Counted from the first letter of the stretch, positions 15,455 to 24,736 are shown. The stretch is 64,000 bases of DNA from CAKRJP01 sp963597615 (GCA_963597615.1 CAVBQS010000011.1:1-64000); one strand, 5' to 3'. A program made the numbers and translations. The notes: a model not told the origin generated them from the sequence alone.

Positions 15455-15498
15455 AACAAAGGCGTTGCAACAGAAAAACAGTTGCAGCGCCTATTTTT
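15455..15498 (+). terminator. Leader terminator/attenuator of the amino-acid ABC operon
   Basis: AGGCGTTGCAAC (15460-15471) pairs with GTTGCAGCGCCT (15481-15492; one G-U), followed by ATTTTTAT. It lies between the promoter and the first gene, so it can stop transcription before the operon. It opens with the 12-mer AACAAAGGCGTT, also found in the glnN leader. Confidence 0.75.
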
Positions 15499-15619
15499 AT
15501 ACCAAGAAATAATCCGATTAAATAGATCGATTTTCTTGGAAAACAAAAGGTTGTGTGTGAATGAATCGTCTGAATGGATAAAGAACTTGCGAAACCGTAA
15601 GCATAAGGAGGATCTTAGT

Positions 15620-16495
15620 ATGAAGAAAAAAGTTTTGGCAGTATTACTTGCTACCGCAATGGTAGGAACAATGGCAGTTGGATGTGGATCATCTTCTGAT
15701 GATAGCTCATCAAGCTCTTCAAGCTCATCAAGTTCATCATCTGATTCCACAGCTTCCTCATCTAGCTCAGATGAAGTAAAGTTGGAGGACATTGAAGGAT
15801 CTCTTGAAGGAGTTACACTTAGTGTAGGAACCACCGGACTTTTCGGACCATTTACTTATTATGATGATGACGGAAGTACATTGATCGGATACGATTTGGA
15901 TCTTCTGAATAAGCTTCAGGAAATCTTAGGATTTGAAATCAAGGGCGGAGAAATTCAGGCAATGGATTATTCCGCATTAACTACTTCTCTTGCAGAAGAT
16001 AAGATTGATATCGGAGCCGCAGCTCTTTGTGCAACAGATGAAAGAAAAGAAGTAATGAACTTCTCAGATATCTATTGTGATTCTGGTCAGGTTGTTATGG
16101 TAAATACAGACGATGACAAGGGAATTGAGAGCATAGATGATCTTGCAGGAAAGACCATTGCAGTTGAAAAAGGAACCGCTTCTCATACTTATGCAACTAA
16201 GAACCTTCCAGATACTACTTTAGAAGTACACGATACTATTACAACAGCTTATGAATCCTTAGAGCAGGGTAAGGTAGACGCAGTTATTCAGGATGGTCCT
16301 GGAGCAAACTTCTACATTAAGACTACAACAGAAACGAAGTTAGCAGTTGTAGGAGATGAGTTTAACCAAGGACAGGCTCCATATTGTGTAGCGATCGCTA
16401 AGGACTGTGAATACTACGATGAAATCAATGCAGCAGTAGAGTATCTGATTCAGACAGGATACACAGATGAGTTATATGCTACATGGTGTGAATAA
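15620..16495 (+). CDS. Amino-acid ABC transporter substrate-binding lipoprotein
   Basis: A 291-residue extracellular solute-binding protein of family 3 (polar amino acid, glutamine-like). The N-terminus is a lipoprotein signal with lipobox AVGC, followed by a 40-residue Ser/Asp-rich tether that includes an unbroken run of 13 serines. The binding domain includes IGYDLDLLNKLQEILGF and ATDERKEVMNFSDIY, both typical of the family. I chose ATG 15620 with AAGGAGG at 15605-15611; the frame is open upstream but would run through the attenuator. The permease and ATPase follow, separated from it by a hairpin. Confidence 0.92.
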   Translation: MKKKVLAVLLATAMVGTMAVGCGSSSDDSSSSSSSSSSSSSDSTASSSSSDEVKLEDIEGSLEGVTLSVGTTGLFGPFTYYDDDGSTLIGYDLDLLNKLQEILGFEIKGGEIQAMDYSALTTSLAEDKIDIGAAALCATDERKEVMNFSDIYCDSGQVVMVNTDDDKGIESIDDLAGKTIAVEKGTASHTYATKNLPDTTLEVHDTITTAYESLEQGKVDAVIQDGPGANFYIKTTTETKLAVVGDEFNQGQAPYCVAIAKDCEYYDEINAAVEYLIQTGYTDELYATWCE

Positions 16496-16546
16496 TTAAA
16501 TATAGAAGATTAATTGTAACCTAGAAGTAGAAATAAAAAATAACCT

Positions 16547-16569
16547 TTCCCGTGAGATTCTCACGGGAA
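16547..16569 (+). repeat. Intercistronic hairpin between binding protein and permease
   Basis: TTCCCGTGAG and CTCACGGGAA form a perfect 10-bp stem with almost no loop and no T-run. It probably protects the upstream mRNA, allowing more binding protein than permease, or acts as a weak terminator. Confidence 0.65.
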
Positions 16570-16594
16570 GGGGAATAGAAAAGGATGAAGAAAT

Positions 16595-17239
16595 ATGGAT
16601 TTAAGTTTTTTGAGTGTTCTGCTTCCGATGTTATTTGAAGGACTGAAAGTCACTTTGTTGATTGCAGTTGTAGGTATCGCCATTGGTACAGTTATCGGAA
16701 GTTTGTGTGGATATGCCTTACAGGCAAAAAACCCAGTAACAAAGGGAATAGCAAACGTATATATTTGGATTATCAGAGCAACACCACTTATGGTACAGGC
16801 TCTCTATGGATACTTCGTTATCCCCAAAATATTAGGTGTTGACCTAAAAAGTACAACGGTAGGTATTGCCGTTATCGCTCTTAACTCAGGAGCCTTTATT
16901 TCAGAAATTGTAAAAGGAGCATTATTAGGAATTGATCCTGGACAGAAGGAAGCTGCAAAGTCTTTGGGAATGACAGGAGCTCAGACTTTGATTCATGTTA
17001 TTATTCCACCGGCCTTTAAGATTGCACTGCCGGCACTTTTCAATCAGTTCATCATATCTGTAAAAGATACGGCCCTCTTGTCCGTAATTGCAGTAAATGA
17101 GATTACCCATATGGGACAAAATTACGCAGCTTTAAGTTTCAAGATGATACCAACCTATACCACCATCGCGGCATTCTATTTGGTATTATTATCAATCCTA
17201 ATTATTATACAGAAACAGGTAGAAAGAAAAATGAGGTGA
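16595..17239 (+). CDS. Amino-acid ABC transporter permease
   Basis: A 214-residue inner-membrane permease of the HisM/GlnP family with about five hydrophobic segments. The cytoplasmic EAA loop, which contacts the ATPase, is seen as EAAKSLGMTGAQTLIHVIIP near residues 118-137. Together with the binding protein upstream and the ATPase downstream it forms an importer; glutamine or another polar amino acid is likely but unproven. The ATG is 25 bases after the intercistronic hairpin, and the end nearly abuts the ATPase gene. Confidence 0.93.
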   Translation: MDLSFLSVLLPMLFEGLKVTLLIAVVGIAIGTVIGSLCGYALQAKNPVTKGIANVYIWIIRATPLMVQALYGYFVIPKILGVDLKSTTVGIAVIALNSGAFISEIVKGALLGIDPGQKEAAKSLGMTGAQTLIHVIIPPAFKIALPALFNQFIISVKDTALLSVIAVNEITHMGQNYAALSFKMIPTYTTIAAFYLVLLSILIIIQKQVERKMR

Positions 17240-17244
17240 TTCTT

Positions 17245-17973
17245 ATGTTAAAAGTTGAACATTTATCAAAAAAATTTGGAGATTTGGAAGTTTTAAAAGA
17301 TATTAGCTTAAATGTAGAAGAGGGAGAAGTAGTCACCATCATTGGACCATCAGGATCAGGAAAGAGTACCTTTCTTCGATGCATTAACCAGTTAGAGACA
17401 CCAACAGGTGGAGATATTAGCTACCAGGGAGATTTTATTACAGACAGAACCTATGATATCCGTAGATTTAGAGAGGAAGTTGGAATGGTATTCCAAAGAT
17501 TTAACCTATTTCCTCTAAAGACAGTTCTTGAAAATGTTATGCTGGCGCCGGTTTTGGCAAAGCATTGCACCAAGGCAGAGGCTAGAGTTTTGGCTATGGA
17601 ACTTTTGGAGAAAGTTGGTATGGCAGATAAGGCAAATAATTATCCAAATACCTTGTCAGGTGGACAGCAGCAGCGTGTTGCTATTGCAAGAGCCTTGGCT
17701 ATGGAACCAAAAGCCCTGCTTTTTGATGAGCCAACTTCCGCATTGGACCCAGAACTTGTAGGAGACGTATTGGAAGTTATGAAGTCTCTGGCTAAAGAAG
17801 GAATGACCATGATCGTGGTAACCCACGAAATGGGATTTGCAAGAGACGTATCTGACCGTGTAATCTTTATGGCAGATGGATATATTGTTGAAGAAGGAAA
17901 ACCAGAAGAAATATTTAGCGATCCGAAGGAAGAACGTACCAGAACCTTCTTATCAAGAGTTTTGGCAGCGTAA
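17245..17973 (+). CDS. Amino-acid ABC transporter ATP-binding protein
   Basis: A 242-residue ABC ATPase of the GlnQ/HisP type. It has Walker A GPSGSGKST, the Q-loop region VFQRFNLFP, the signature LSGGQQQRVAIARALA and Walker B ALLFDEPTSALDPE. I start it at ATG 17245 behind GAGGTGA (17234-17240), giving MLKVEHLSKKFG; a GTG nine bases earlier is in frame but overlaps the ribosome-binding site and the permease stop. It closes the operon and is followed by a strong terminator. Confidence 0.95.
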   Translation: MLKVEHLSKKFGDLEVLKDISLNVEEGEVVTIIGPSGSGKSTFLRCINQLETPTGGDISYQGDFITDRTYDIRRFREEVGMVFQRFNLFPLKTVLENVMLAPVLAKHCTKAEARVLAMELLEKVGMADKANNYPNTLSGGQQQRVAIARALAMEPKALLFDEPTSALDPELVGDVLEVMKSLAKEGMTMIVVTHEMGFARDVSDRVIFMADGYIVEEGKPEEIFSDPKEERTRTFLSRVLAA

Positions 17974-18017
17974 ATGAAGTAGACGACGCGCATATTTTTC
18001 TTTATCCTTATATAGTA

Positions 18018-18059
18018 GACAGAAGGCATCGGAAGTATCCGGTGCCTTCTGTCTCTTTT
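18018..18059 (+). terminator. Terminator of the amino-acid ABC operon
   Basis: AGACAGAAGGCATCGG pairs with CCGGTGCCTTCTGTCT (one G-U), followed by CTTTTA. Confidence 0.85.
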
Positions 18060-18110
18060 ATAATCTTTGATGATAGGAAATTCCTGCGAAGTTTACAAAG
18101 GATTTATTGT

Positions 18111-19916
18111 TTAGTTGTTAGTGGTAGTGTCACTATCAGTATCCAGAATCTTGGCTAACATATGAACCCGGTTAAATGGGAAGGAGAAATAATATCCGTC
18201 TACAAAGTCTTTGGTATACTCCATAACTTCTTTGGCAATGGAGATTCCAATAGCTTCCCCTTCGGCTTTTGAAGTTTTTTCGGGATAGCGGTCTGCTACT
18301 TCATCAGGGATATAGATTCCGCTGATCTCATTCTTCATAAAGAGGGCATTACGTCTACTGATTAGTGGCATGATTCCGCAGAGAATTCTAGCACCGGTGG
18401 ATTCCTTAATCTGTCGCAATTTCTCAGCTTCTTCTTTGCAAAATACAGGTTGGGTTAAGAAAAATTCTGCACCGGCTTCCATTTTACGTTTCACTCTTTT
18501 GATTTCCGATTCGATGCGAAGACGCCCCTGATTAATGGCACCTCCGTAGCACATGGGTGCTTCAGGAAATTCGGTTTCATTCATATCCTGGGTGATGTGC
18601 ATAAGTCCCACGGAATCAAAGTTAAATACAGATTTTACCGTTTGGCGATCTGCTGAAGGAATGGGATCGCCGGTAATAATTAGTAAATTGTGAATATTGT
18701 TAATATGGGCTCCAAGAAGAAGAGATCGCATGGCAATGGCATTTTTGTCTCTGCAGCAAATGTGAGGCATTACTGTCATGCCGGTAGCTAATTTGACTTT
18801 GGAGGCCATAAGTACGGAGTCAACTCTGGTACGGCCGGAAGGAGAATCTGGGAAGGTTAGTACATCTACCCCAGAGGCTTCTAACATATGAGCAGCTTCC
18901 AATAATTTCTCATCGTTGGCACTGGTAGGAGGTGCTAGTTCCACAGCAATTAGTTTCTTGTCTTTTACAGTTCCCTTCTCATTATAGAAGAAACCGGTCT
19001 TTTTCCCCTGTTTATAGGAGTCTTGCAAGTCGGCTATAGTGGTGACTTTTTTTGTTGGTTCTAGGGAAAGGAATTTGCTTAGCTCTTTAATAAAGGAAGG
19101 ATTGGTTCCGCAGCATCCTCCTACAATGTCAATGCCATAATCAGCCAAATCTGCCACCTTGCTGGCAAAATATTTAGGGGTGTTAGAGTATTGCAAAGTT
19201 CCCCTGCTTCTCTTAGGATATCCAGAGTTTGGAAGGGCAATGTAATATTTGCCGGCAGGTAGCGTCATTTTCTGTAAAAGTTTTTGCATGTGACCTGGAC
19301 CTACACCACAGTTAAATCCTACAGCGTCAATTTCCGGCACCTGAAGAGCTTCTTTTAAGAGTTTGTTTCCATTCATGCCGGAGTTGCTGTAACCAAATTG
19401 GTCCAGCCGAAATTGCATCATAATGAAAACTCTTGGAAATTCTCCTTTTAATCGTTTGATGGCTGGAAGAACATAAACCATGTCAGGGAAGGTTTCGTAG
19501 GTTAAGATCTGTAGGCCTTCTGTCAGAAAGATTTTTCCTAATTCATAATATTCCTCAGTGGTGTCTTTGGCGCTAAGCTTCCCGATGCCTGGGAGAGGAC
19601 CTATGTCTCCGGCAATAAAAACTTCTTCTTTGGAATCCTGCACTGCCCGGTTTGCTAGATGAATGGCGGATTTAATATTTGTCTTTACTACATCCCAATC
19701 CTCAGCTAAAAGCGCAGTGTTGGAGGCGAAGGTGTTGGTGCGAATTAACTTGGCACCAGCACGAATATAGGCTCCGTGGATTCTAAGCACCCGCTCTGGG
19801 TGAGCCGTGTTGGCCATTTCCGGCATATCGTAGCTTTGATAGTTGGCACCATAGAAAGTACCAAAAGATCCATCAGTGATTAATTTTTTCTTTTTTAAAT
19901 ATTCTCTAATATCCAT
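18111..19916 (-). CDS. Bifunctional homocysteine S-methyltransferase / methylenetetrahydrofolate reductase
   Basis: A 601-residue fusion in methionine and one-carbon metabolism. The N-terminal homocysteine methyltransferase domain (about 1-290) keeps the zinc ligands in FNCGVG and GGCCGTNP. The C-terminal half (about 315-590) is a MetF-type TIM barrel that reduces methylene-THF, with LLIITGDP and ITQPVF visible. The protein is cobalamin-domain free, like Bacillus YitJ. AGGAG lies 10 bases before the ATG. It is transcribed alone, towards the ABC operon terminator; no SAM riboswitch is seen in the roughly 280 bases upstream, which otherwise hold little that I can name. Confidence 0.92.
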   Translation of the reverse strand: MDIREYLKKKKLITDGSFGTFYGANYQSYDMPEMANTAHPERVLRIHGAYIRAGAKLIRTNTFASNTALLAEDWDVVKTNIKSAIHLANRAVQDSKEEVFIAGDIGPLPGIGKLSAKDTTEEYYELGKIFLTEGLQILTYETFPDMVYVLPAIKRLKGEFPRVFIMMQFRLDQFGYSNSGMNGNKLLKEALQVPEIDAVGFNCGVGPGHMQKLLQKMTLPAGKYYIALPNSGYPKRSRGTLQYSNTPKYFASKVADLADYGIDIVGGCCGTNPSFIKELSKFLSLEPTKKVTTIADLQDSYKQGKKTGFFYNEKGTVKDKKLIAVELAPPTSANDEKLLEAAHMLEASGVDVLTFPDSPSGRTRVDSVLMASKVKLATGMTVMPHICCRDKNAIAMRSLLLGAHINNIHNLLIITGDPIPSADRQTVKSVFNFDSVGLMHITQDMNETEFPEAPMCYGGAINQGRLRIESEIKRVKRKMEAGAEFFLTQPVFCKEEAEKLRQIKESTGARILCGIMPLISRRNALFMKNEISGIYIPDEVADRYPEKTSKAEGEAIGISIAKEVMEYTKDFVDGYYFSFPFNRVHMLAKILDTDSDTTTNN

Positions 19917-20196
19917 ATATAAAAAACTCCTGTATAAAATGCATAACTAGCTTTCATTATACCTAGATTTCTCGGTAGATACAATTAGGAACCTATAATA
20001 ATCCGGAATGAAAATAAGGGAAAAATCATGGAGGGTCTTTGGGTTACTAGTTTTTTTGTTTCACAGTTTCAACACATTTCTTTCACAGTTTCAACATAAG
20101 TAAAACAATAATTCACCATAGATTTTCCATAGAATAGACATTGGCTATCAAGCTGAAGAGTTGATGGCTTGCAGTATTTTAAAGGAGGATAATGGA

Positions 20197-21324
20197 TTGA
20201 TTCAAGTAGAGAACCTCGTGAAGAAATATGGAAATCACCTAGCAGTGGACCATCTGAATTTCACGATTGAAGAAGGAAAAATCTACGGATTTCTGGGACC
20301 CAATGGTGCTGGAAAATCTACAACCATGAATATTATGACCGGTTATCTGGGAGCCACAGAAGGCAACGTAATGATTAATGGCCATGATATTTTAAAGGAG
20401 CCGGAGGTGGCAAAGAAAAGTATTGGTTATTTGCCGGAAATTCCTCCACTTTATATGGAAATGACAGTTTCTGAGTATTTACAGTTTGCAGCGGAACTTA
20501 AGAAGATTCCAAAGGCCCACAGAGCTACCCAAATTGAAAATGTTATGTCTATGGCAAAACTTACCGGGGTGAAGGATCGTCTGATTCAAAATCTTTCCAA
20601 AGGATATAGACAGCGTGTGGGACTGGCCCAGGCTATTTTGGGATTCCCGGAAATTATTATTTTGGATGAGCCTACCGTAGGATTGGACCCTAAGCAGATT
20701 ATCGAGATTCGTGAATTGATCCGTAATTTGTCCAAGCGTCATACTGTGATTTTAAGTTCTCACATTTTGGCGGAAGTCAGAGAAGTGTGCGATCACATTA
20801 TCATTATTTCCAACGGGAAACTGGTGGCCAGCGATACACCGGAGAAGTTGGAGGAAAGTATTGGACGCAAAGGCTATATAGAACTGGAAACTTCCGCAGG
20901 AGAAAATGAGGTGCGAAGAATTCTGGCTGGTATTGACGCTATTGAATCTATCGAATGCAGCAAGACCCAGGAAAAGAAGGATGCCCTTACCAAGGTAATT
21001 GTAAGAGTGAAGGGAAATTTAGATATCAGAGAGCAGATTTTTACGGCCTTTGCTAAGAACCATACAAGTCTTAGAACCTTAGCCATGACAAAGAATACTC
21101 TGGAAGATGTATTCCTTGAACTTACTCAGGGAAATTCTGTGGAAAATATTCATGATTTTGGCTCAGGAGATTCTAAGCTGGAAAGCTCTAAAACAGAGCC
21201 TTCGAAAGCAGATGAGGAAGACCCTAAGAAGAATTACGTAGAAGTAGAGGTTCCGGAGATTAATCCAGAGGTGAATTATGATGACCTAGAGGGCGGTTAT
21301 CCGGAAGGAGGTGAGGAGCAATGA
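20197..21324 (+). CDS. ABC transporter ATP-binding protein (Gld-like exporter)
   Basis: A 375-residue ABC ATPase with Walker A GPNGAGKST, signature LSKGYRQRVGLAQAIL and Walker B IIILDEPTVGLDP. It resembles the ATPase of GldAFG-type exporters. A 55-residue acidic tail follows the ATPase domain and is unusual. I chose TTG at 20197 because AAAGGAGG (20181-20188) lies eight bases ahead and the protein then opens MIQVENLVKKYG; in-frame starts further upstream (TTG 20161, ATG 20164) have no such site. The stop overlaps the permease start by four bases. No function is established outside gliding Bacteroidetes. Confidence 0.9.
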   Translation: MIQVENLVKKYGNHLAVDHLNFTIEEGKIYGFLGPNGAGKSTTMNIMTGYLGATEGNVMINGHDILKEPEVAKKSIGYLPEIPPLYMEMTVSEYLQFAAELKKIPKAHRATQIENVMSMAKLTGVKDRLIQNLSKGYRQRVGLAQAILGFPEIIILDEPTVGLDPKQIIEIRELIRNLSKRHTVILSSHILAEVREVCDHIIIISNGKLVASDTPEKLEESIGRKGYIELETSAGENEVRRILAGIDAIESIECSKTQEKKDALTKVIVRVKGNLDIREQIFTAFAKNHTSLRTLAMTKNTLEDVFLELTQGNSVENIHDFGSGDSKLESSKTEPSKADEEDPKKNYVEVEVPEINPEVNYDDLEGGYPEGGEEQ

Positions 21325-22187
21325 TAGCAATATACAAAAGAGAGCTTAAATCCTATTTCAACTCTATGATTGGCTATGTATTTATTGCATTCTTAGTAGC
21401 ATTTACAGGGGTTTATTTTATGGCCTACAACTTAAATTATGGATATCCATATTTTTCCTATGTATTGTCTAGTATTACCTTTGTGCTTCTCATTGCAGTG
21501 CCAGTGCTTACTATGCGAAGCTTTGCAGAAGACCGGAAAACTAAGACAGATCAGATGCTTCTTACTTATCCTGTAAGTCTTACAGAAGTGGTTTTGGGGA
21601 AATTTTTTGCAATGGTTAGTATCTTTGCAGTGCCTTGTATTATTTACCTTATGTTCCCATTGATTATTATGTCTCAGGGAACTGCCTACATTAAAGTAGA
21701 TTATCTGGCAATTTTAGTATTCTTCCTTTTGGGAAGTGTATATATTTCCATTGGAATGTTTATTTCTTCTTTGACAGAAAGTCAGATCCTGGCAGCAATT
21801 GGAACCTTTGGAGTGCTGATGATCACTTACCTTTGGAGCGGCCTTACCAACTTTATTGGAAGTGCTGCATGGATTAATCTAGTGGGAGTGATCGTGATTT
21901 TTATTGTTGTGGTTGCTTTAATTTGGCGAATGACAAACAATTGGCTGGTGGCAGCTGTGCTGGAAGTTGTGGTTTTACTGGGCAGTATTATTCCATATAT
22001 TGTAAAGGCTTCTCTTTATGAAGGGCTTCTTGCAAATGTATTTGGAAAAATGGATTTGTTTAGCACATTTAGCAGCATTTCGTCTGACAACCTGTTAGAT
22101 GTCAGCGGTATCATCATGTATTTGTCTATCATCTTTTTGTTCAACTTCCTGACCATTCAGATGATACAAAAGAGACGCTGGAGTTAG
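21321..22187 (+). CDS. ABC-2 type permease (GldF-like)
   Basis: A 288-residue integral membrane protein with about six hydrophobic segments. It opens MIAIYKRELKSYFNSMIGYVF, typical of ABC-2 permeases that pair with Gld-like ATPases. Its ATG overlaps the stop of the ATPase gene by four bases, so the two are translationally coupled. The next gene encodes the large Gldg-type partner. Substrate is unknown. Confidence 0.9.
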   Translation: MIAIYKRELKSYFNSMIGYVFIAFLVAFTGVYFMAYNLNYGYPYFSYVLSSITFVLLIAVPVLTMRSFAEDRKTKTDQMLLTYPVSLTEVVLGKFFAMVSIFAVPCIIYLMFPLIIMSQGTAYIKVDYLAILVFFLLGSVYISIGMFISSLTESQILAAIGTFGVLMITYLWSGLTNFIGSAAWINLVGVIVIFIVVVALIWRMTNNWLVAAVLEVVVLLGSIIPYIVKASLYEGLLANVFGKMDLFSTFSSISSDNLLDVSGIIMYLSIIFLFNFLTIQMIQKRRWS

Positions 22188-22196
22188 GAGGTTCCC

Positions 22197-23684
22197 ATGG
22201 TAGAGAAAATTAAGAAATTATTTGGAAGCCAGACTTCCAAAAATGGAAGCTATAGTGTGGGACTGATTGCAGTGGCCATTGGAATTGTGGTGGTAATCAA
22301 TCTGATTGCAGGACAGCTTCCGGAAAGTGTTCGAAATATAGATATTAGTGACAATCGAATTTATGAGATTACAGATACCAGTAAGGATCTGTTAAAGGAC
22401 TTAGACAGCAAGGTAACCTTTACGGTTTATGCAGAAAAAAGCAGTACTGATGACAAGATCAAGACATTTTTAAGTAAATATTCTGCCTTGTCCAATAAGA
22501 TCAGTGTAGAGTGGGTGGATCCGGTACAGCATCCATCAGCTTTGACAGAAAATAATGTTTCTTCTGATACAATCCTTGTAAAGTGCGAGGATACAGGAAA
22601 AAGTACCACAGTGGCTTTCTCCAGCATTTTGGTAACAGATAGCTACTCTTACTATACTACCGGCAGCAGTTCCGCCACAGAGTTTGACGGGGAGGGACAG
22701 CTTACCAGTGCAGTGAATTATGTAACCAGTACCGACAGCAATAAAATGTATTATACCTCCGGACACGGAGAAACTTCTTTCTCAACTTCTGTAACAGACC
22801 TTATGAGTAAGAATAACATGGAAGAGGAAGAAATCAATCTTATGATGAAGAGCGAGATTCCGGAGGACTGCGATCTTCTCTTTATTAATGGTATCAGCTC
22901 AGACCTTACAGAAGATGAGAAGACCATGATTGAAGACTATATGAATGATGGTGGTAAGGTCTTTATTATCTTAGGAGAAATCGACGGAGAGGTTCCAAAC
23001 TTAGATGAGCTTCTTAACACTTATGGTATGCAAAGAACTGATGGGTACATTGCAGATATGGAACGCAGCTACCAGGGAAATTATTATTACATTTTCCCAA
23101 ATGTAACTGCAACAGGAGATTTGGCAGAGGGCTTGTCCTCTAATATGGTAATGTTTATTAACGCCCACGGACTTACCCTTACAGATCCGGCAAATGACTC
23201 CATCGATGTGGAATCTTTCTTAACAACATCTGACAATGCCTATGCAGTGACAGAGGATTCCCAGGAGCAGGGTACTTATGTGTTGGGAGCAGTGGCTACA
23301 GAGACCATAAGTAACTCAGATAGTGACAGCGATAGTTCCGATAGTGATTCTTCGGATAGCGATTCTTCCGATAGTGACAGCAGTGATAGTTCTGATAGCA
23401 CCACTACAAAGGAAGCAAAACTTACAGTAATTTCTTCCACCTCTATGATAGACAGTCAGGTGACAGACGCATTCTCTACATTGGAAAACCTTACCTTGTT
23501 TATGAATGCAGTAACAAACAATTTTGATGGAGTTCAAAACTTGGCCATTGCATCTAAGAGTCTGGAAGTTACCAATAATACCATGCAGTATGCAGGTCCT
23601 ATCAGCATCCTGATTATTTTCGGTATTCCATTGATTATTGTAGTTTACGGATTTAGTAAATGGTGGAAACGAAGAAAGGCTTAA
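22197..23684 (+). CDS. GldG-like ABC transporter auxiliary protein
   Basis: A 495-residue protein anchored by an N-terminal helix (about 22-42) and a C-terminal helix (about 470-488) next to a basic tail. The large exterior part resembles the ABC-type auxiliary (GldG/IFT52-like) domain, with DISDNRIYEITD near the start and YTSGHGETSF in the middle. Residues about 382-402 are a Ser-Asp repeat, which may be a flexible or calcium-binding spacer. AGGAGG precedes the start. It sits in the four-gene ABC operon between the permease and the DUF4340 protein. Confidence 0.85.
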   Translation: MVEKIKKLFGSQTSKNGSYSVGLIAVAIGIVVVINLIAGQLPESVRNIDISDNRIYEITDTSKDLLKDLDSKVTFTVYAEKSSTDDKIKTFLSKYSALSNKISVEWVDPVQHPSALTENNVSSDTILVKCEDTGKSTTVAFSSILVTDSYSYYTTGSSSATEFDGEGQLTSAVNYVTSTDSNKMYYTSGHGETSFSTSVTDLMSKNNMEEEEINLMMKSEIPEDCDLLFINGISSDLTEDEKTMIEDYMNDGGKVFIILGEIDGEVPNLDELLNTYGMQRTDGYIADMERSYQGNYYYIFPNVTATGDLAEGLSSNMVMFINAHGLTLTDPANDSIDVESFLTTSDNAYAVTEDSQEQGTYVLGAVATETISNSDSDSDSSDSDSSDSDSSDSDSSDSSDSTTTKEAKLTVISSTSMIDSQVTDAFSTLENLTLFMNAVTNNFDGVQNLAIASKSLEVTNNTMQYAGPISILIIFGIPLIIVVYGFSKWWKRRKA

Positions 23685-23696
23685 GGAGGGATTGTT

Positions 23697-24605
23697 ATGA
23701 AGAAAAATAAACTGATGATCCTTCTTATTGTACTGGTGGCCCTGGTGGCTGTGTACTTTGGCCTTAGTGCTTACAATAAGCATGCAGAAAACAAAAAAGA
23801 AGAGGAGGAGAAAGAGGCAGAAATTTATTTGGTAGATGCCGACTCCTTAACAAAAATTAGCTACACTAACGGAAGCACTAGCATGACTTTCGTATCAGAG
23901 GATGGTACCTGGTATTATGATGGGGACCATGAAATTCCTATGGATCAGTCCACCATAGAAAGTCTAGAATCCACCATTACAGGGCTGGAGGCTGTGAGAG
24001 AAATTGATGACCCGGATGATTTAGAGGACTATGGACTTACCAGTCCCCTCTATGAAATTAGCTATACCGATAGCGATGACAAGGAGCACACCCTTCATGT
24101 GGGAGATACCACAGGTGAAAATTACTATGCATCTATAGATGACAGCGAAAAGGTCTACACTATTGACAGTACCCTTACAGGCAGTTTGCAATTTGATTTA
24201 AGCGGTGTTGTGGATAATGACGACGTTCCAAGTATTGGAAGCGGAAATCTCAAGAAAGTAGAAATTACAGTAAATGGAGAGACCACCAAGTATAAGGACG
24301 AGGATGACCTTAGCGAATTGGCTGGAGGATTTGGAGCATTAAGCCTGTCAGAGCCAGTGGATTATCACGTGACAGATGAAACACTTTCAAAGTATGGCCT
24401 GACAGAAGCTGAGAGAACCACAGCAACAGCAACCTATAAAAATGGAGATGATAAAGAAAGCTTTACGGTTTATATCGGAAAGGAAACCGGAGATGGAAGT
24501 CGTTATCTCATGGTAGATGGATCAAAGCTGGTATATCAGGTTAGTACAGATATTATTAATAATATGATTACTGTAGACAGTAGTGATTCTTCGGATTCGG
24601 AATAA
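23697..24605 (+). CDS. DUF4340 domain protein, membrane-anchored
   Basis: A 302-residue protein with an N-terminal transmembrane anchor (about 7-24), a charged stretch KKEEEEKEAE and an exterior part made of two similar halves, each with EDGTWYYDGD-like or YTDSDDKEHT-like beta-rich segments. This is the DUF4340 pattern; such proteins regularly follow GldG-like genes and are thought to belong to the same export complex. AAGGAGG precedes the ATG. The C-terminus repeats SSDSSDSE, echoing the Ser-Asp repeat of its neighbour. It is the last gene before a strong terminator. Confidence 0.8.
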   Translation: MKKNKLMILLIVLVALVAVYFGLSAYNKHAENKKEEEEKEAEIYLVDADSLTKISYTNGSTSMTFVSEDGTWYYDGDHEIPMDQSTIESLESTITGLEAVREIDDPDDLEDYGLTSPLYEISYTDSDDKEHTLHVGDTTGENYYASIDDSEKVYTIDSTLTGSLQFDLSGVVDNDDVPSIGSGNLKKVEITVNGETTKYKDEDDLSELAGGFGALSLSEPVDYHVTDETLSKYGLTEAERTTATATYKNGDDKESFTVYIGKETGDGSRYLMVDGSKLVYQVSTDIINNMITVDSSDSSDSE

Positions 24606-24617
24606 ACTGTACATAAG

Positions 24618-24668
24618 AAAGTGTTGTGGCAACGATTTTCGGGATTGTTGCTACAACACTTTTTTTGT
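24618..24668 (+). terminator. Terminator of the Gld-like ABC operon
   Basis: AAAGTGTTGTGGCAACGAT pairs with ATTGTTGCTACAACACTTT, followed by a T-run. Confidence 0.85.
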
Positions 24669-24707
24669 AACAGCCTGGTTAAATCTTCATAAAAAAGGGG
24701 ATTGTTT

Positions 24708-24736
24708 TTGACACAAATATAGCGAAGTAGTATACT
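24708..24736 (+). promoter_or_regulatory. Promoter of the mgtE leader
   Basis: A perfect TTGACA (24708-24713), a 17-base spacer and TATACT (24731-24736). It predicts a leader of about 260 bases before mgtE. Confidence 0.85.

Noticed and set aside
15287..15500. T-box riboswitch before the amino-acid ABC operon
   Set aside because: GACCGCGG recalls part of the T-box, but the GGGTGGNACCGCG element, specifier stem and antiterminator layout are missing.
19917..20196. SAM riboswitch before the homocysteine methyltransferase/MTHFR gene
   Set aside because: On the minus strand I see no S-box core (AGAGAGG-like helix and terminator) in this short interval.
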